Part shown: in pieces, positions 24,145 to 37,116 of the stretch
Layout: each line of letters starts with the position of its first letter
Numbering within the stretch: the first letter of the stretch is position 1
From: Nemophila menziesii
Taxonomy: Eukaryota > Streptophyta > Magnoliopsida > Boraginales > Hydrophyllaceae
NCBI GenBank assembly: GCA_029959085.1
Contig: JARWIR010000017.1
Location: 25,544,144 to 25,608,143, forward strand
Reading direction: 5' to 3'
DNA length: 64,000 bases
Translations under genes and position numbers: made by a program
Notes under the pieces: model-generated
The model's input: the letters and a program-made list of their open reading frames with translations, nothing else
Databases searched by the model: none
What the model was told of the DNA's origin: nothing

Positions 24145-27100
24145 TCAACCAACTCCCGAAGGAGCAGCGTCATTAGCTATTAGTTGCGCTAATTGGTTGG
24201 GACAAGAATCACCAATATAACCAACACTATTGCCTATAGGCGAGTGTTTGGTTAACCAATCAGCAACTTGATTTTGGTTTCTCGAAATACAAGAAAAAGT
24301 CGGATTACAAAATTCAGAAATAAAATAAATACTACAAACGATATTTTTAATTCTATTGCTAAGAATGGGAGTAGAAGAAGAGAGAGCTTCCATGATGGCC
24401 TTGCAATCGTTCTCAATAATACATGGTATATTATTGAACTCCTTTGCCCATAGACAAGCTTTAAGGATTCCAAACGCTTCAGCCTCCATAGCATTATCTG
24501 CACCTATCTCCCATGCGCAATATTTGATAACTTTTCCTTTATTATCCCTAGCAATACAAGCAATTTTAGATTTAGTACAAGTAAAGGATGCATCAGTGTT
24601 AATTTTATACCATTTATTAGGGGGGGGTTGCCATTTCATTTCCTTTGTTTCATTTATCTTACTATTTGAAGTACCTGTTCCAGCTTTACTAGGTTTCTTT
24701 TTCATATTTTCTGCATTTTTCCTCAGATTATTATCATCATCTGAATTAGGGACATTTGAAGTTAAGGCTTCCTGATGAACCCTCAGTAATTCAACTTCCT
24801 CATTGGGTTTTAATACATTTTGGTACTCATACCATACATTTTGAGCTTTCATAGCTGTACTCCGAGGACAAAGCTTAATTTTATTAAAGACAAAGGAATT
24901 TCTTCCTTTCCAAATACACCACGCAATACACGCAAACTGTTCACACACAAAAGAGTTTTTTGAATCTTTATTGAGGTTGAGATGAGCCATCCAAGTGTCA
25001 ATTTTCATTGAGCACTGGTTGCTCGTTCTCAATGTAAGATTCGATGAAACCCAAACTGCCCTTGCCCATTGGCAACCAAATAATAAGTGCTCAATGTTTT
25101 CCACCTGTTCATGACATATATCACAGGTATTTGAATCACAGGCTCTTCTTTTGTACAAATTTTCCTTAGTAGGTAGAAGGTTTTTAATTGCCTTCCATAT
25201 AAAGTTTTTTATCTTGTTTGGGACCTTTAGATTCCATATAACTTTCCATATAGAAGGGTCTATGTTAGAAGAAGTGGAAGGTTTAGAGGATAATTTTAGA
25301 TTCTCCTCTTTTTCCTTTTCTTCTTTTAGTATATGATAGGCCAGCTTAACACTATAATCCCCATTAATATTAGCATTCCAAAATACAGTATCATGGAGGG
25401 GAATAAGAGGTATAAAGGTTTTTAGTATTTTCTCGCATACATCATCAGTAAAATTCTTTTTTATCTTATTAATATCCCAGTATCTTTCTCCTGTAATCAT
25501 GAGTTCACTAACTTTTTTAATATTTTTATCTTGAGGTGTAATTACAATGTTGGAATCATGAATCCAAATATCAGTTTGTGGGTTAATGGTGTGACCATCT
25601 CCAATTTTCCATTTACTAAATTTATTAATGATTTCTCTTCCAGCTAATAGGCTTCTCCATCCCCAAGAGGGAGAGCAACCTAATTTAGCTTGGAAAAATG
25701 TGAATCATTAAAATATTTCCCTTTCAAAATTTTATAGAGAAGGGAATCAGTTTTATTACATAGGTTCCATGCTTGTTTTCCAAGTAGGGCTAGGTTCATA
25801 AGGTGGATGTCCCTATAACCAAGTCCACCTGAGAATTTACTATGGGTAAGAGAGTTCCAGTTACCCCAATGAATTTTTTTCTCACCTTTATTGCCCCAAA
25901 AGAATTTTGCAATTTGCGCATTAATGAGCTCACATGTTTTATTAGGCAATAAGTAAGAAGACATGTAGTAGTTTGGGAGGCTTTGAATTACTGATTTTAT
26001 AAGGGTCTCTTTTCCTGCACTACTGAGAAAAAGGTTTCTCCAATTCTCAGTTTGCTTTATAACCCTTTCCACTAGTAAACTTAGGTCTCTTACTTTAGAC
26101 CTGCCCCACTCAGTGGGTAGTCCAAGGTAAGCCCCTAAGTTGTTAGTGGTTGGCATATTTAGTTTATTAGAAATAATATCTTTAATAAAATGTGGTGTAT
26201 TTTTACTAAATTTAACACCACATTTATTTAAGTTAAGAGTCAGGCCTGTAGCAAGAGAGTATCTATTCATAATATCATTAAAACAATATGTTTCATTTAG
26301 GTCAGCTTTTAAAAAGAAAACACTATCATCTGCAAAGAGCAGATGGGTAAGGGTTGGGCAGTTTCTAGCTATTTTAATACCTTTTAGAAGTTCCTTTTCT
26401 CTTTTTTCATTTACTAAAGCAGTTAAGGTTTGAGATACAATACAGAATAGGAGGGGGGACAAAGGGTCCCCTTGTCTTATCCCTCGTTTGGGTTTATTAA
26501 GGGGGTGTGGTTGACCATTTATAAGAATAGAATAGGTTACAGTAGACACACAATTTAAAATAAGGTCACACCACCTTTTTTGGAATCCCATTTTAATCAT
26601 AAGATCATATAAAAAATCCCATTCTACATACTCGTATGCTTTTTTAATATCGGCTTTGATAATCATGTTATAATTCATAGTGTTCTTTTGTTCTTTAATA
26701 TATTTACACACTTCGTGAACAATCATGGTGTTTTCCTGTATATGCCTACCAGGTACAAAGGCAGTTTGATTTTCATCAATAATATATTTCATAAGAGGTT
26801 GCAATCTATTTACTAAAATTCTCGCAAGTACTTTATATATAAAATTCGAGACACTTATAGGTCTAAAATGTTTTATATTAGCTGGGTTTTCTACTTTAGG
26901 TATCAAAGAAATATAGGTATGATTTATATCTTCAATTGATTGGTTATTATACCAAAAATTATTAACTAATTTGATAATATCCAATTTTATAATGTGCCAA
27001 TACTTTTTATAAAAGAATCCTTGGTATCCATCAGGACCAGGAGCTTTACTAGCTCCCAATTCTTTAATTGCCACCTCAATTTCAGTTATCATTAGTGGCT

Positions 27101-28400
27101 TTAATAAATTGTTATTCATATTATCAGTAATAGAAGGTTTAACCACATTTAGGATTCTTTCATAATCTCTTGGGCCTACTGAGTTGAAAATGCTATTGAA
27201 ATAGTTGAGAATATTTTCAGTGATTTCAATATCCTCATTTAGCCAAATCCCATTATCATCTTGGATTTTACTGATTTTATTAATCTTTCTTCTAGCTTTA
27301 GTAGAGTTGTGGAAAAAGGCCGTATTTTTATCACCACATTTAAGCCAATTAATCCTAGAACGTGAGGCCCAAAAGTCCTCCTCACGTTTCCATATAACTT
27401 CTATCTCTTTTACTATGAAGTTGTACTTATCTTTATTATTTTCGTCAAGATCTTTCAAGTTTGTAATTTTTTCAAGTTCTTTTAATAGTTGATCAATTTT
27501 TTTCCTACTATTTTGGAACTTTCTTTTACTCCATACAGTAAGAAGTCTTTTGCACATAATAAGGTTGGACTTTAGCCTATTTTTTACTATGTTGTTTGGG
27601 GTATTTCTAGAACTCCACACATTTTTAATAATATCATAACATTCTTTTTCATCAAGCCAGAATTTTTCAAAGTAGAACCTTTTGAATTTTTTATTATTAT
27701 CCTCTTCTAAATGTAGTACCAATGGACTATGGTCCGAGCCTAAGGCCGGGAGGAGTGAGACCCACGCATAAGGGTAGATATCACACCAATCCTTATTACT
27801 AAGGCATTTATCAAGTTGAATTTTTATAAGTTTGTCTCCTGCCCTTCTATTGGACCAAGAGAAAGAGCAACCTTTGCTCTCAATCTGTTGGAGATTTAAG
27901 TTATTCATAAAATCACAAAAGGCTTTCATATTCTTAGTGTTAACATTATCACCACCCAATTTCTCACTGATATATCTATGGTTATTAAAGTCCCCTACTA
28001 AGTTCCAGGCACAATTGGCTGGGGGTTCACAAAGTTCAAATTTTTTAAGGGATTCAATTTTATCAGAATCATTTGGGGCTCCATAAACAAAGGTCGTATA
28101 GCTTCTAACATTTTTACTATTAGTAAGTTCACAATGTATGAAGTTAACATTCTTATCCATAATCCTAATGTTATTTTTCACAGAACTTAGTAGGGCCAGA
28201 CCCCCACTTAATCCTATGGGTTCAACAGTGTCAATAAGGTGCATATTCAAAGTATCAGCTAATCTAATAAGCGTAGCATAACAATTTTTAGTTTCAGAGA
28301 GGAAAATTACCTCAGGGCGATACCTCCTCACGATATCGGTGAGGGTTTGGACTGCCAAAGGGGTGCCAATCCCTTGGCAGTTCCAAGCCAGTTGTATCAT
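24145..28400 (-). pseudogene. LINE ORF2 (endonuclease, reverse transcriptase, RNase H) with one frameshift
   Basis: The frame starts at the ATG at 28400, which overlaps the ORF1 stop. The endonuclease shows WNCQG, LSETKN, GDFNNHR and LGSDHSPL. The reverse transcriptase shows KAPGPDGYQG, FRPISVSN, KADIKKAYE, GIRQGDPLSP and the catalytic LLFADDS. The first frame stops at 25680. The frame continues one register over, through a zf-RVT motif (CDSNTCDICH...HLLFGC, about 25145-25070) and an RNase H domain with TDAS, EAEAF, ENDC and VADW, to the stop at 24145. The break lies in a run of five A on the + strand (25694-25698), where one base appears to be missing. The other catalytic residues are present, so this is a near-functional copy. 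Confidence 0.92.
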
Positions 28401-30073
28401 ATTCCGTTTTGGGCTTGTTTTAGGACAAGCCCGCAAACCTTATCAGCATCCTCTTGAATGTCGATCCATTTCTCAGGGTTGACTTCTTCATTGAAAGATT
28501 CGACCTTCGTACCATCAATCTCATCTCTAGCAATGTTTTTCCTAGATTCCCACAGCTTTCTTAAACGATTGTTGTCAGAGTAGAAACTCTTATCAGTTTT
28601 TTTAAGGTTTGGTAATTTCTTAATCGAGGTTCGGCATTTGAAATTGGGATTGGTAGTGAGGGTGAAAGGGATTGGTAGGTTAGCAATGGTTTGAAAGGGT
28701 GAGTTGATTTGTATTGTATTGTTAGGGTTTGGGGTTCGGAAGGAATTGGGGGTGAGTGTTGTCGGGGACGATTGGTTTGAAGAGGGGTTTAGGTTATCTG
28801 GGTTATGTTTTTGTTCTGGTAGGTTTATGGGTTGGGGTGTGGGTGATGGGCTATGTTTTAAAATGTTTGGAGATAGTATAACTTTCGAACTGGACCCAGA
28901 TTGGGTTAATGTTATTGGGCTTGAGATACTCCCAAATAAAATTGTATCAGCTGAAACTTTTGGGCTTGAGAGAGAATTTGCTAAGTGGCCCGCTTTGGCC
29001 ATTAATTCTTTTTCTTTTTGTAAAATAATTCCTTTCTTCTTGTTTTTATCCATCTTCATAGCCGATAGTACACTATCGTCCTTCTCCACTTTGTCTTCTT
29101 TCTCTTTACCTTTTTCCTTATTATTTTCCGCACTAAATTCAAAAATGGGTTGTACACCCATTACTACCTCCTTAGTAGTGTTGCACACACTGGCTAGCTG
29201 TCCTTGTACCATTGTACAAACTTGTTTGGACGGTAATTGACTCACTGAGTTTGACTCGGATGAGTTGATTTTGAGACCTTGTGAATTCCAGCTTTGCCTG
29301 GGTAGCTTTTTGATTTTATTATGAAGATTGACAGTTGTGGGTGTTTTACCTTTGTAATGAATTGATGATTGCGACGGGCCTCTAGTGGATATCTTGACCC
29401 AGCTGCCAATACGAGGCTCAATTTTCCTGTTGTTGCAATCCTTTTCTTCATGATCAAAGATTCCACATGAGTAGCAGACTTGACCAATGTTCTCATATTT
29501 GAAATTTATCCAGTTTTGTGTATTAACATCTTCCCAATAGTTAATACCAGCGATGATTGGGTTTTTTAGGTTCCAATCGAGATGGATTCTTGTGATTGTG
29601 TTTTCATCGATTTCCAAAGAGGTTGGAAGTTCAATGCTATGAACTTCACCAAAATGTGACATAAGCTTTCCAATACATGTCTGTGTTAATAGATTTGCCG
29701 GAATTCCAGAAAGTTGCAGCCATAGAGTCGTGTGTTCAACCCCTTTTCTTGAGATTGAGTTATATTTATTGATAGCGAAGTGTTTTCCCATGACCGTCCA
29801 TGGTCTTTGGTTCCACACTTTCTGGTAATCAGCTTCATTCTTGAATTTGATGATAGTTTCATTTTTCCCAAATTTTTCAGTGTCCACCGGTTCTTTGAGG
29901 GACCAGAACTTGTTGATATGATTTTTAATAAAAGTGAAGTTTACTACATCTTTGCATAGTAGCTTTGCTAGTAGTTTGTACTCTTTGATGGCCTTGTATT
30001 TGGAGTTAGAATCGGGAGTGATAACGAGTTTACCCTCATTAGCATAAGGGTGATTTGGAGAGTAGAAATTCAT
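28397..30073 (-). CDS. LINE ORF1 protein, DUF4283 and zinc knuckle
   Basis: This intact frame of 558 residues is the RNA-binding gag-like protein of a plant LINE. Residues about 25-130 fit DUF4283 (KVWNQRPWTVMGKHFA, then LWLQLSGIP). A zinc knuckle of the CX2CX4HX4C type is at Cys200, Cys203, His208 and Cys213. The remaining 340 residues are low complexity, rich in Lys, Ser, Pro and Asn, as is usual. The stop TGA (28399-28397) overlaps the ORF2 ATG (28400-28398) as ATGA. This suggests ORF2 may be made by reinitiation after ORF1. The ATG at 30073 is the first in frame. Confidence 0.93.
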   Translation of the reverse strand: MNFYSPNHPYANEGKLVITPDSNSKYKAIKEYKLLAKLLCKDVVNFTFIKNHINKFWSLKEPVDTEKFGKNETIIKFKNEADYQKVWNQRPWTVMGKHFAINKYNSISRKGVEHTTLWLQLSGIPANLLTQTCIGKLMSHFGEVHSIELPTSLEIDENTITRIHLDWNLKNPIIAGINYWEDVNTQNWINFKYENIGQVCYSCGIFDHEEKDCNNRKIEPRIGSWVKISTRGPSQSSIHYKGKTPTTVNLHNKIKKLPRQSWNSQGLKINSSESNSVSQLPSKQVCTMVQGQLASVCNTTKEVVMGVQPIFEFSAENNKEKGKEKEDKVEKDDSVLSAMKMDKNKKKGIILQKEKELMAKAGHLANSLSSPKVSADTILFGSISSPITLTQSGSSSKVILSPNILKHSPSPTPQPINLPEQKHNPDNLNPSSNQSSPTTLTPNSFRTPNPNNTIQINSPFQTIANLPIPFTLTTNPNFKCRTSIKKLPNLKKTDKSFYSDNNRLRKLWESRKNIARDEIDGTKVESFNEEVNPEKWIDIQEDADKVCGLVLKQAQNGI

Positions 30074-30317
30074 GTTTTAAGTAAGGAGAAGTTGGATAGA
30101 GGGAGTGGAAAATTGATGGGAGGGGAGGAAAATAGAGCTCGTGATATGATTTTGATAGGAAATCACTAGCTGGAGGAGATTGAGGGTAGGTATTAGAAGC
30201 TTAGGTGGTGGTGATAATGGTGGCAGTGGTGGAGAGAAGCGGTGGCTAACGAAAATAGTGGAGGGGGAAAGAGAGAGTCTCGAGAGAGAATTTCATAACG
30301 AAAAATTTTTCTTCTTT

Positions 30318-30332
30318 TATTTGATTCTATTC
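30318..30332. repeat. LINE target-site duplication, 5' side
   Basis: This copy is identical to 24074-24088. It marks the 5' border of the LINE on the side of the MAP kinase gene. Confidence 0.95.
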
Positions 30333-30848
30333 ATTTTAGTAATAATGATCCTAATATTATCATAAATCTTTATTATTTTATTTAAAATATTTTTATCTTT
30401 AGTTTCACATTAATTATCTTTTAAATGTTTTTCAAAAATTTAACCGTTAAATCACGTGGGACACTATGGTTAGATACATTTTAATCATAAAAAGACTCTA
30501 AATGGTTAAGATTCACATGATTAAATATAAAAAAGAGTAAAAAGATAAGAAAAATTACGTTTTATTTTTCGAAAAAGATAAGAGTGATGATATTATAAAA
30601 CCAAAAAGGTAAGAAAGAGAGAACGAAACACGTTCATGTTCCTCGTAAATTGGTGACCTGATTACGATCTGTTGACCCAACTAGCATTCGAAGACAGAGA
30701 AAATACTTTACAATACATTTACATACTTACATATTTATCCGATCAATTATAGAGAGAGAAACTAGTACTACTAGTACAGTAAAGTAATTCCTATATTTCA
30801 GTTATTTATTCATTTTCGCCTACCTAGAGAGAGAATCTGAAACAGATA
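30333..30848 (+). promoter_or_regulatory. Remaining upstream region of the MAP kinase gene
   Basis: Only about 516 bases separate the LINE duplication from the MAP kinase ATG. A W-box core (ttgacc, 30672-30677) is present, the type bound by WRKY factors. A leader with gagagaga motifs precedes the ATG. No clear TATA box was chosen. The region is mostly A/T-rich. Confidence 0.45.
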
Positions 30849-32937
<2,089 letters not shown>

Positions 32938-35230
32938 AGATTTGTGTTATTAAGTAATAACTAATATTATTACTACATTGTTGTGGCATTTATTTATGTT
33001 TGGATTTTTTTTTAAATTTTATGTGACATGTAAATGTTTTTTATTTCGTATAAACCCGGAGGTTTATGCTAGTAGAATGTTATTTATTGTGGATCGTGAT
33101 TTGGGTAATATTATGTTGTATTGTTTCACTATTTATTGATGCCAAGTTTCCTTAGATAATTATTTCAATTTTTTGATTTAAAATATATTTTTTATTATTA
33201 TTAAAGCCATGTTTAAATAATTTTCGTATTTTGTCTTGTCTATTTGTCTCATTGTTAAATTGGTCTTATATTGTTACTATTTTGCTAGTTATAGTTATGC
33301 TTTTTGTTGTTATTCGATGGTTCACCTTATCTATGATGTATGTCTTGTTTGGTGTGATTTATTACCATTTTGGAAAAAATTAAAACACTATCTTGTCTAC
33401 TTGTCTCAATCTATGAGTATACATGCATATTCTTTTATGTTTTGTAGTTACATTTGAATATGAAGGCGTACTCAGTATATAAACTTTTACTATTTATACT
33501 CATTTGTTTCCTAAGGTGTATTCTTTACACATGATACATTTAAACCATGTGTCACATCATCTCTATTGGGTATAAATCGCATCCAATACCTCTTAAAGTT
33601 TGCTAAAAGTGTAACAAAATCTTATGCGGTCAGGAATTTCACGTACAAAACTATGGGGTTTTAGATAAGACTTATTATGCAAAGTAGATTTGCCTGCACA
33701 TTTTTGCATTTTAGAATATTCAGATGTCTCTAAAAATTTCTAGCTTTATACTTAAATAGTAAAGTCTAAAATAAGAAAATTAAAACCAATTTCCCATTTG
33801 CTTAAGAATCACGGCCTGATTTAATTTAGTGGGTTTTGAATTCTTTTAGAACTCAACAAATGATTTACAATTCAAAGCTTACTGGTAATACAATAAAACT
33901 TGAAGAAATTATAAATCTTCCTCCTTTCTCTTAGATCTTCTTGATTCTCACTGCTAGAATAGAATACTCCGATGATGAACTAAAATTGCTGCGCCAGTTT
34001 AGCAAAAAAGTCAATACAAGTCAAACTATTCAGAAAAACTAATGTAAAAATTAAAATAATGAAATATAAACCAAAACTAACCTTTCTTTTCTTGCTATTG
34101 TTTTGTTTCTTTATGTTTCTTTATATTTCTTCTCGGCAAGACAGTCAGCCATCTTATAAGACAAAAAGAATTAACGGTTGATTATGGTATTACTCAAAAT
34201 ATGTTATGCTTTTTTCCAGATTTGATTCACACAAACTTCAGGAACCAAATATGCAATTAACTTTACCGAAGAAGAAGAGGGAGCTATTTAGTTAGTTAAA
34301 AGAGTTTTTGAGCTTTAAAGTATTTTCACTTTTATACTTTTCCTTGGGACTTATATATACGAAGATTGTGTGTATTTTTGTTTTTTTCTCACCTTTACTA
34401 TACAGTGCATTAAGATTTTATTTTCTTCAATACTTTGATCCCCTCCTCCTCCTCCCACACAATGCCAATAGGATTCACACATCAATTAAATTCATATCTA
34501 TGCTTTTTGCAAGCTCATTTACAAAATCATAAAGATTTCTTCATTTCGGAAAAGAATAGTACATGAGGTATATATATTATTCCGCAGTACCTCTTTTAAT
34601 GTCTGAATGTTCCAAAGCATTTGTGTCAATGATGGTTTAGGGGTTATTTTGGATCAACCCTGCGATCTCCATTGTTTTTTGCCTTCGCTTCTTTTTCGCC
34701 TTGTACTCCTCTTGTACAGTTGTACTCCTCAGCTCTCAGATTGATGTTCATCATCGAGGTATGTTCTTCAATCAGACACGTGATGTGAGATGCGTAGGAA
34801 AAAATATTTGGTTCATATGGTTCAAAGATGGGACCATGTTTGATAAGATTGAAAGTTTGGTTCTCCAGTTTGTTTTGATATTGGGATTTGGGTTTTCTTA
34901 AGAGGGAGGGTTTTTTGGGTTCGTGTTGTTTGGGTCAGGTATAGAGTAAATAAACTTTTTATCCACCCAACCTATCTCCTCTACCTAGTTACATTACACA
35001 CAACTTCTTCATATCTCTTTATGCAAATCACAAACATAATAAAAAGGAAATTAATACTGATAACAAATAAAAATGCAGAAGAACCCTCACAGGTCAGAAA
35101 CATTTATACCTAATATAATGTACATGTTTCAACGAAAAATGAATCTCTCTCAAGTAAATCAAATCAAAAATATCTTTTCAACCATAACAAAAAAAAAAAA
35201 ACTCAACCATGACAACAACGATGTGTATAT
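32938..35230. other. Intergenic space between two convergent genes
   Basis: It holds the 3' untranslated region of the MAP kinase (roughly 32938-33200) and, at its right end, that of dihydrodipicolinate synthase. The middle is A/T-rich with short frames that match nothing. I see no gene or clear transposon. Confidence 0.55.
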
Positions 35231-35232
35231 GT

Positions 35233-35264
35233 GGGGTGGGGTAGGGGTAGGGGTAGGGTGGGGG
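35233..35264 (+). other. G-rich tract, potential G-quadruplex
   Basis: Six runs of three to five G, separated by T or TA, occur on the + strand (ggggtggggtaggggtaggg and on). The tract is only about 10 bases past the stop codon of the minus-strand dihydrodipicolinate synthase gene, so its transcript would carry the C-rich version at the start of the 3' UTR. Confidence 0.8.
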
Positions 35265-35273
35265 TATCCTACA

Positions 35274-36925
35274 CTAATAACGAGAAATCAAAACAAACTC
35301 ATCATCATCAAGAACTTGAACATCTTTATCACCAACAAAATTCTCTCGTCCAATTTCCTTAACAATCTTCACAAACTCAATCCTTTTATCAACCGTAAGT
35401 GGTACATACGGTAACCTAAACACCGGTCTCACAACTCCAAGTTGCGCTAACGCAGTGTTTAACCCAATAGGATTCGGTTCACAAAACAACCAATCAATTA
35501 ACGGCATAACCTTTTTATTCAAACTCACATTCCTTTCACCAAACATAAGTTTCTTCATTAAACCCGGTATTAAATTACTCGCAACAGATATAACTCCCGT
35601 AGCACCATAATCACATCTCGAATCATGACATTGATCATCATTACCACTCCATACAACTAAACCTTTACTTGTATATTCCTTCACCCTATCATGTCCTACA
35701 CATTCCTTAATCCCCGCTAAGTTAGGACTTTCAGCCACGGTATGGATTACGTTCGGGGTAATATCTTGTCCGGTACGTGACGGTACGTTGTATATAATAG
35801 TGGGACCCATTGGTAAAACACTGTTGAAATGTGAAACTAAACCTTGTAATGATGTTTTACCGTAATACGGATTGATGTGTAGAGCTGCGTGCATTCCTAC
35901 TGCGAAACCTTGTTCAGTTGCGTGAATTGCTTCACGAGTTGAGTTTGAACCTGTGTTACCGATTACTTTGATTGAAGTACCGAAACAGTTGACTGTATGA
36001 CCGATTAACATTATGTGTTCATCCCAACTCATTAATTGTCCTTCACCGGTTGTACCACCTACTATTACACCTTCTACTCCATCTACAATTTGCATGTTGA
36101 GTAGTTTATCGTATGCTTCCAGATCGAATCTTCCGTCTGGTAAATATGGTGTTTTGATGGCTGTGATTAATCGGAGTGCTTTTATGTCCTCAGTTGAAGT
36201 CCTGTGTAATACGGAAATGAAATTTTAATTAAGTAGTAAGACTCGAAAAGTCAAAAACTTGTTAGGAAAGTGGATAAAGCGAGGTATTACCGATTTTTGA
36301 CTTCATAGCTACGCATTGGAAGATGGAAACTTTGTGTTACTGCTGCTTCTGGAGAAACCCATATTGAAGTCCTGATTAATAATCAAAGATAAAAGTTTCA
36401 GCACAAGGAAAAAGACTAATTTCGCAAGGTTAACTTGTAGCTAATTGCATAACAAAAAGGACCAATTACTGCAAATTACGATAAATCCTTTCTGGAACGA
36501 GTTAATCCTTTTTTACATTTTTATCCATATGTGTATAATCTATCTCATTTATTAATTGGTTCAAGGTTTTTCTACATACCATAAGGACTAATTCTTGCTC
36601 GAGTTACTGTAAAAGACCTATTCTCTATATCTTTACCATTATTATCTACAAAAATGAATCTACAATAACCTTTGTTTGAATGAAATGCGACTCATTTCTT
36701 CAATCTTAACTGATTTAATTCGATAGATTGTAATATAATTATAAACTGAGTGTTTGACATAGAATGCATAGAGAGTTAATTAAATATATTACAAGCTAAG
36801 AAATGAAAGAAAAACAATGAATTGTGAGAAAGGTGAACTAACCGGCGGCGGGTGCGGGGTCGGCATTCAGTCGAGAAAAGGGTGGAAGATGAGGCGGCGG
36901 CACCGCGAAGAGATTGCGATAACAT
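35274..36925 (-). CDS. DHDPS: 4-Hydroxy-tetrahydrodipicolinate synthase, plastidial
   Basis: This enzyme condenses pyruvate with aspartate semialdehyde, the first committed step of lysine synthesis in plastids, and is inhibited by lysine. The exons are 36843-36925, 36291-36371 and 35274-36201, joined at GT-AG sites, for 363 residues. The first 28 or so are Ser/Ala/Arg-rich, as in a transit peptide. Visible motifs are [28 protein letters not shown], the active-site Tyr in [10 protein letters not shown] and the Schiff-base Lys in AGIKECVG. The conserved leader [12 protein letters not shown] is in exon 2. The ATG at 36925 is the first in frame; the open frame above it begins with GTG. Exon 2 is 81 nt and symmetric. 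A LINE ends about 190 bases upstream of the ATG. Confidence 0.95.
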
Positions 36926-37005
36926 TGACACTAGTAGTGAAGAGAAAAGTCGCGGTGGAGGTTTGTAGTTGTGGCGCTTTTGCTGACTTAGTTTAGGGTT
37001 CGTGA

Positions 37006-37012
37006 ATATATA
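37006..37012 (-). promoter_or_regulatory. Probable TATA box of the dihydrodipicolinate synthase gene
   Basis: The minus strand reads gtgtatatattcacg about 80 bases upstream of the ATG at 36925. The position suits a TATA box with a leader of some 50 bases. The LINE poly(A) end is only about 105 bases further upstream. Confidence 0.5.
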
Positions 37013-37116
37013 CACTTAAGTAGAATTTGCTTAATAGTCTAGTGGGGTGACATTATCCATTTACGCCAACATTTGGGGTTCACTAAAAGAATAGTTAGGA
37101 GTAGATTCTAATTAAG

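Larger units (their letters stand above)
24089..30317 (-). mobile_element. Full-length LINE (L1-like) retrotransposon
   Basis: The element is 6229 bp on the minus strand, flanked by a perfect 15-bp duplication and ending in a 14-base A tail (T run 24089-24102). In order it has a 244-bp 5' leader (30074-30317), ORF1 (28397-30073), ORF2 (start 28400) with endonuclease, reverse transcriptase, zinc-finger RVT and RNase H, and a short 3' leader to 24103. ORF1 is open throughout and ORF2 has one frameshift. The perfect duplication and near-intact frames point to a young insertion. It lies about 520 bases upstream of the MAP kinase ATG and is divergent from it. Confidence 0.95.

Noticed and set aside
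36926..37015. Longer DHDPS N-terminus starting at 37015
   Set aside because: The codon at 37015 is GTG, not ATG, and it overlaps the probable TATA box. The first ATG is at 36925 and gives the usual family length.
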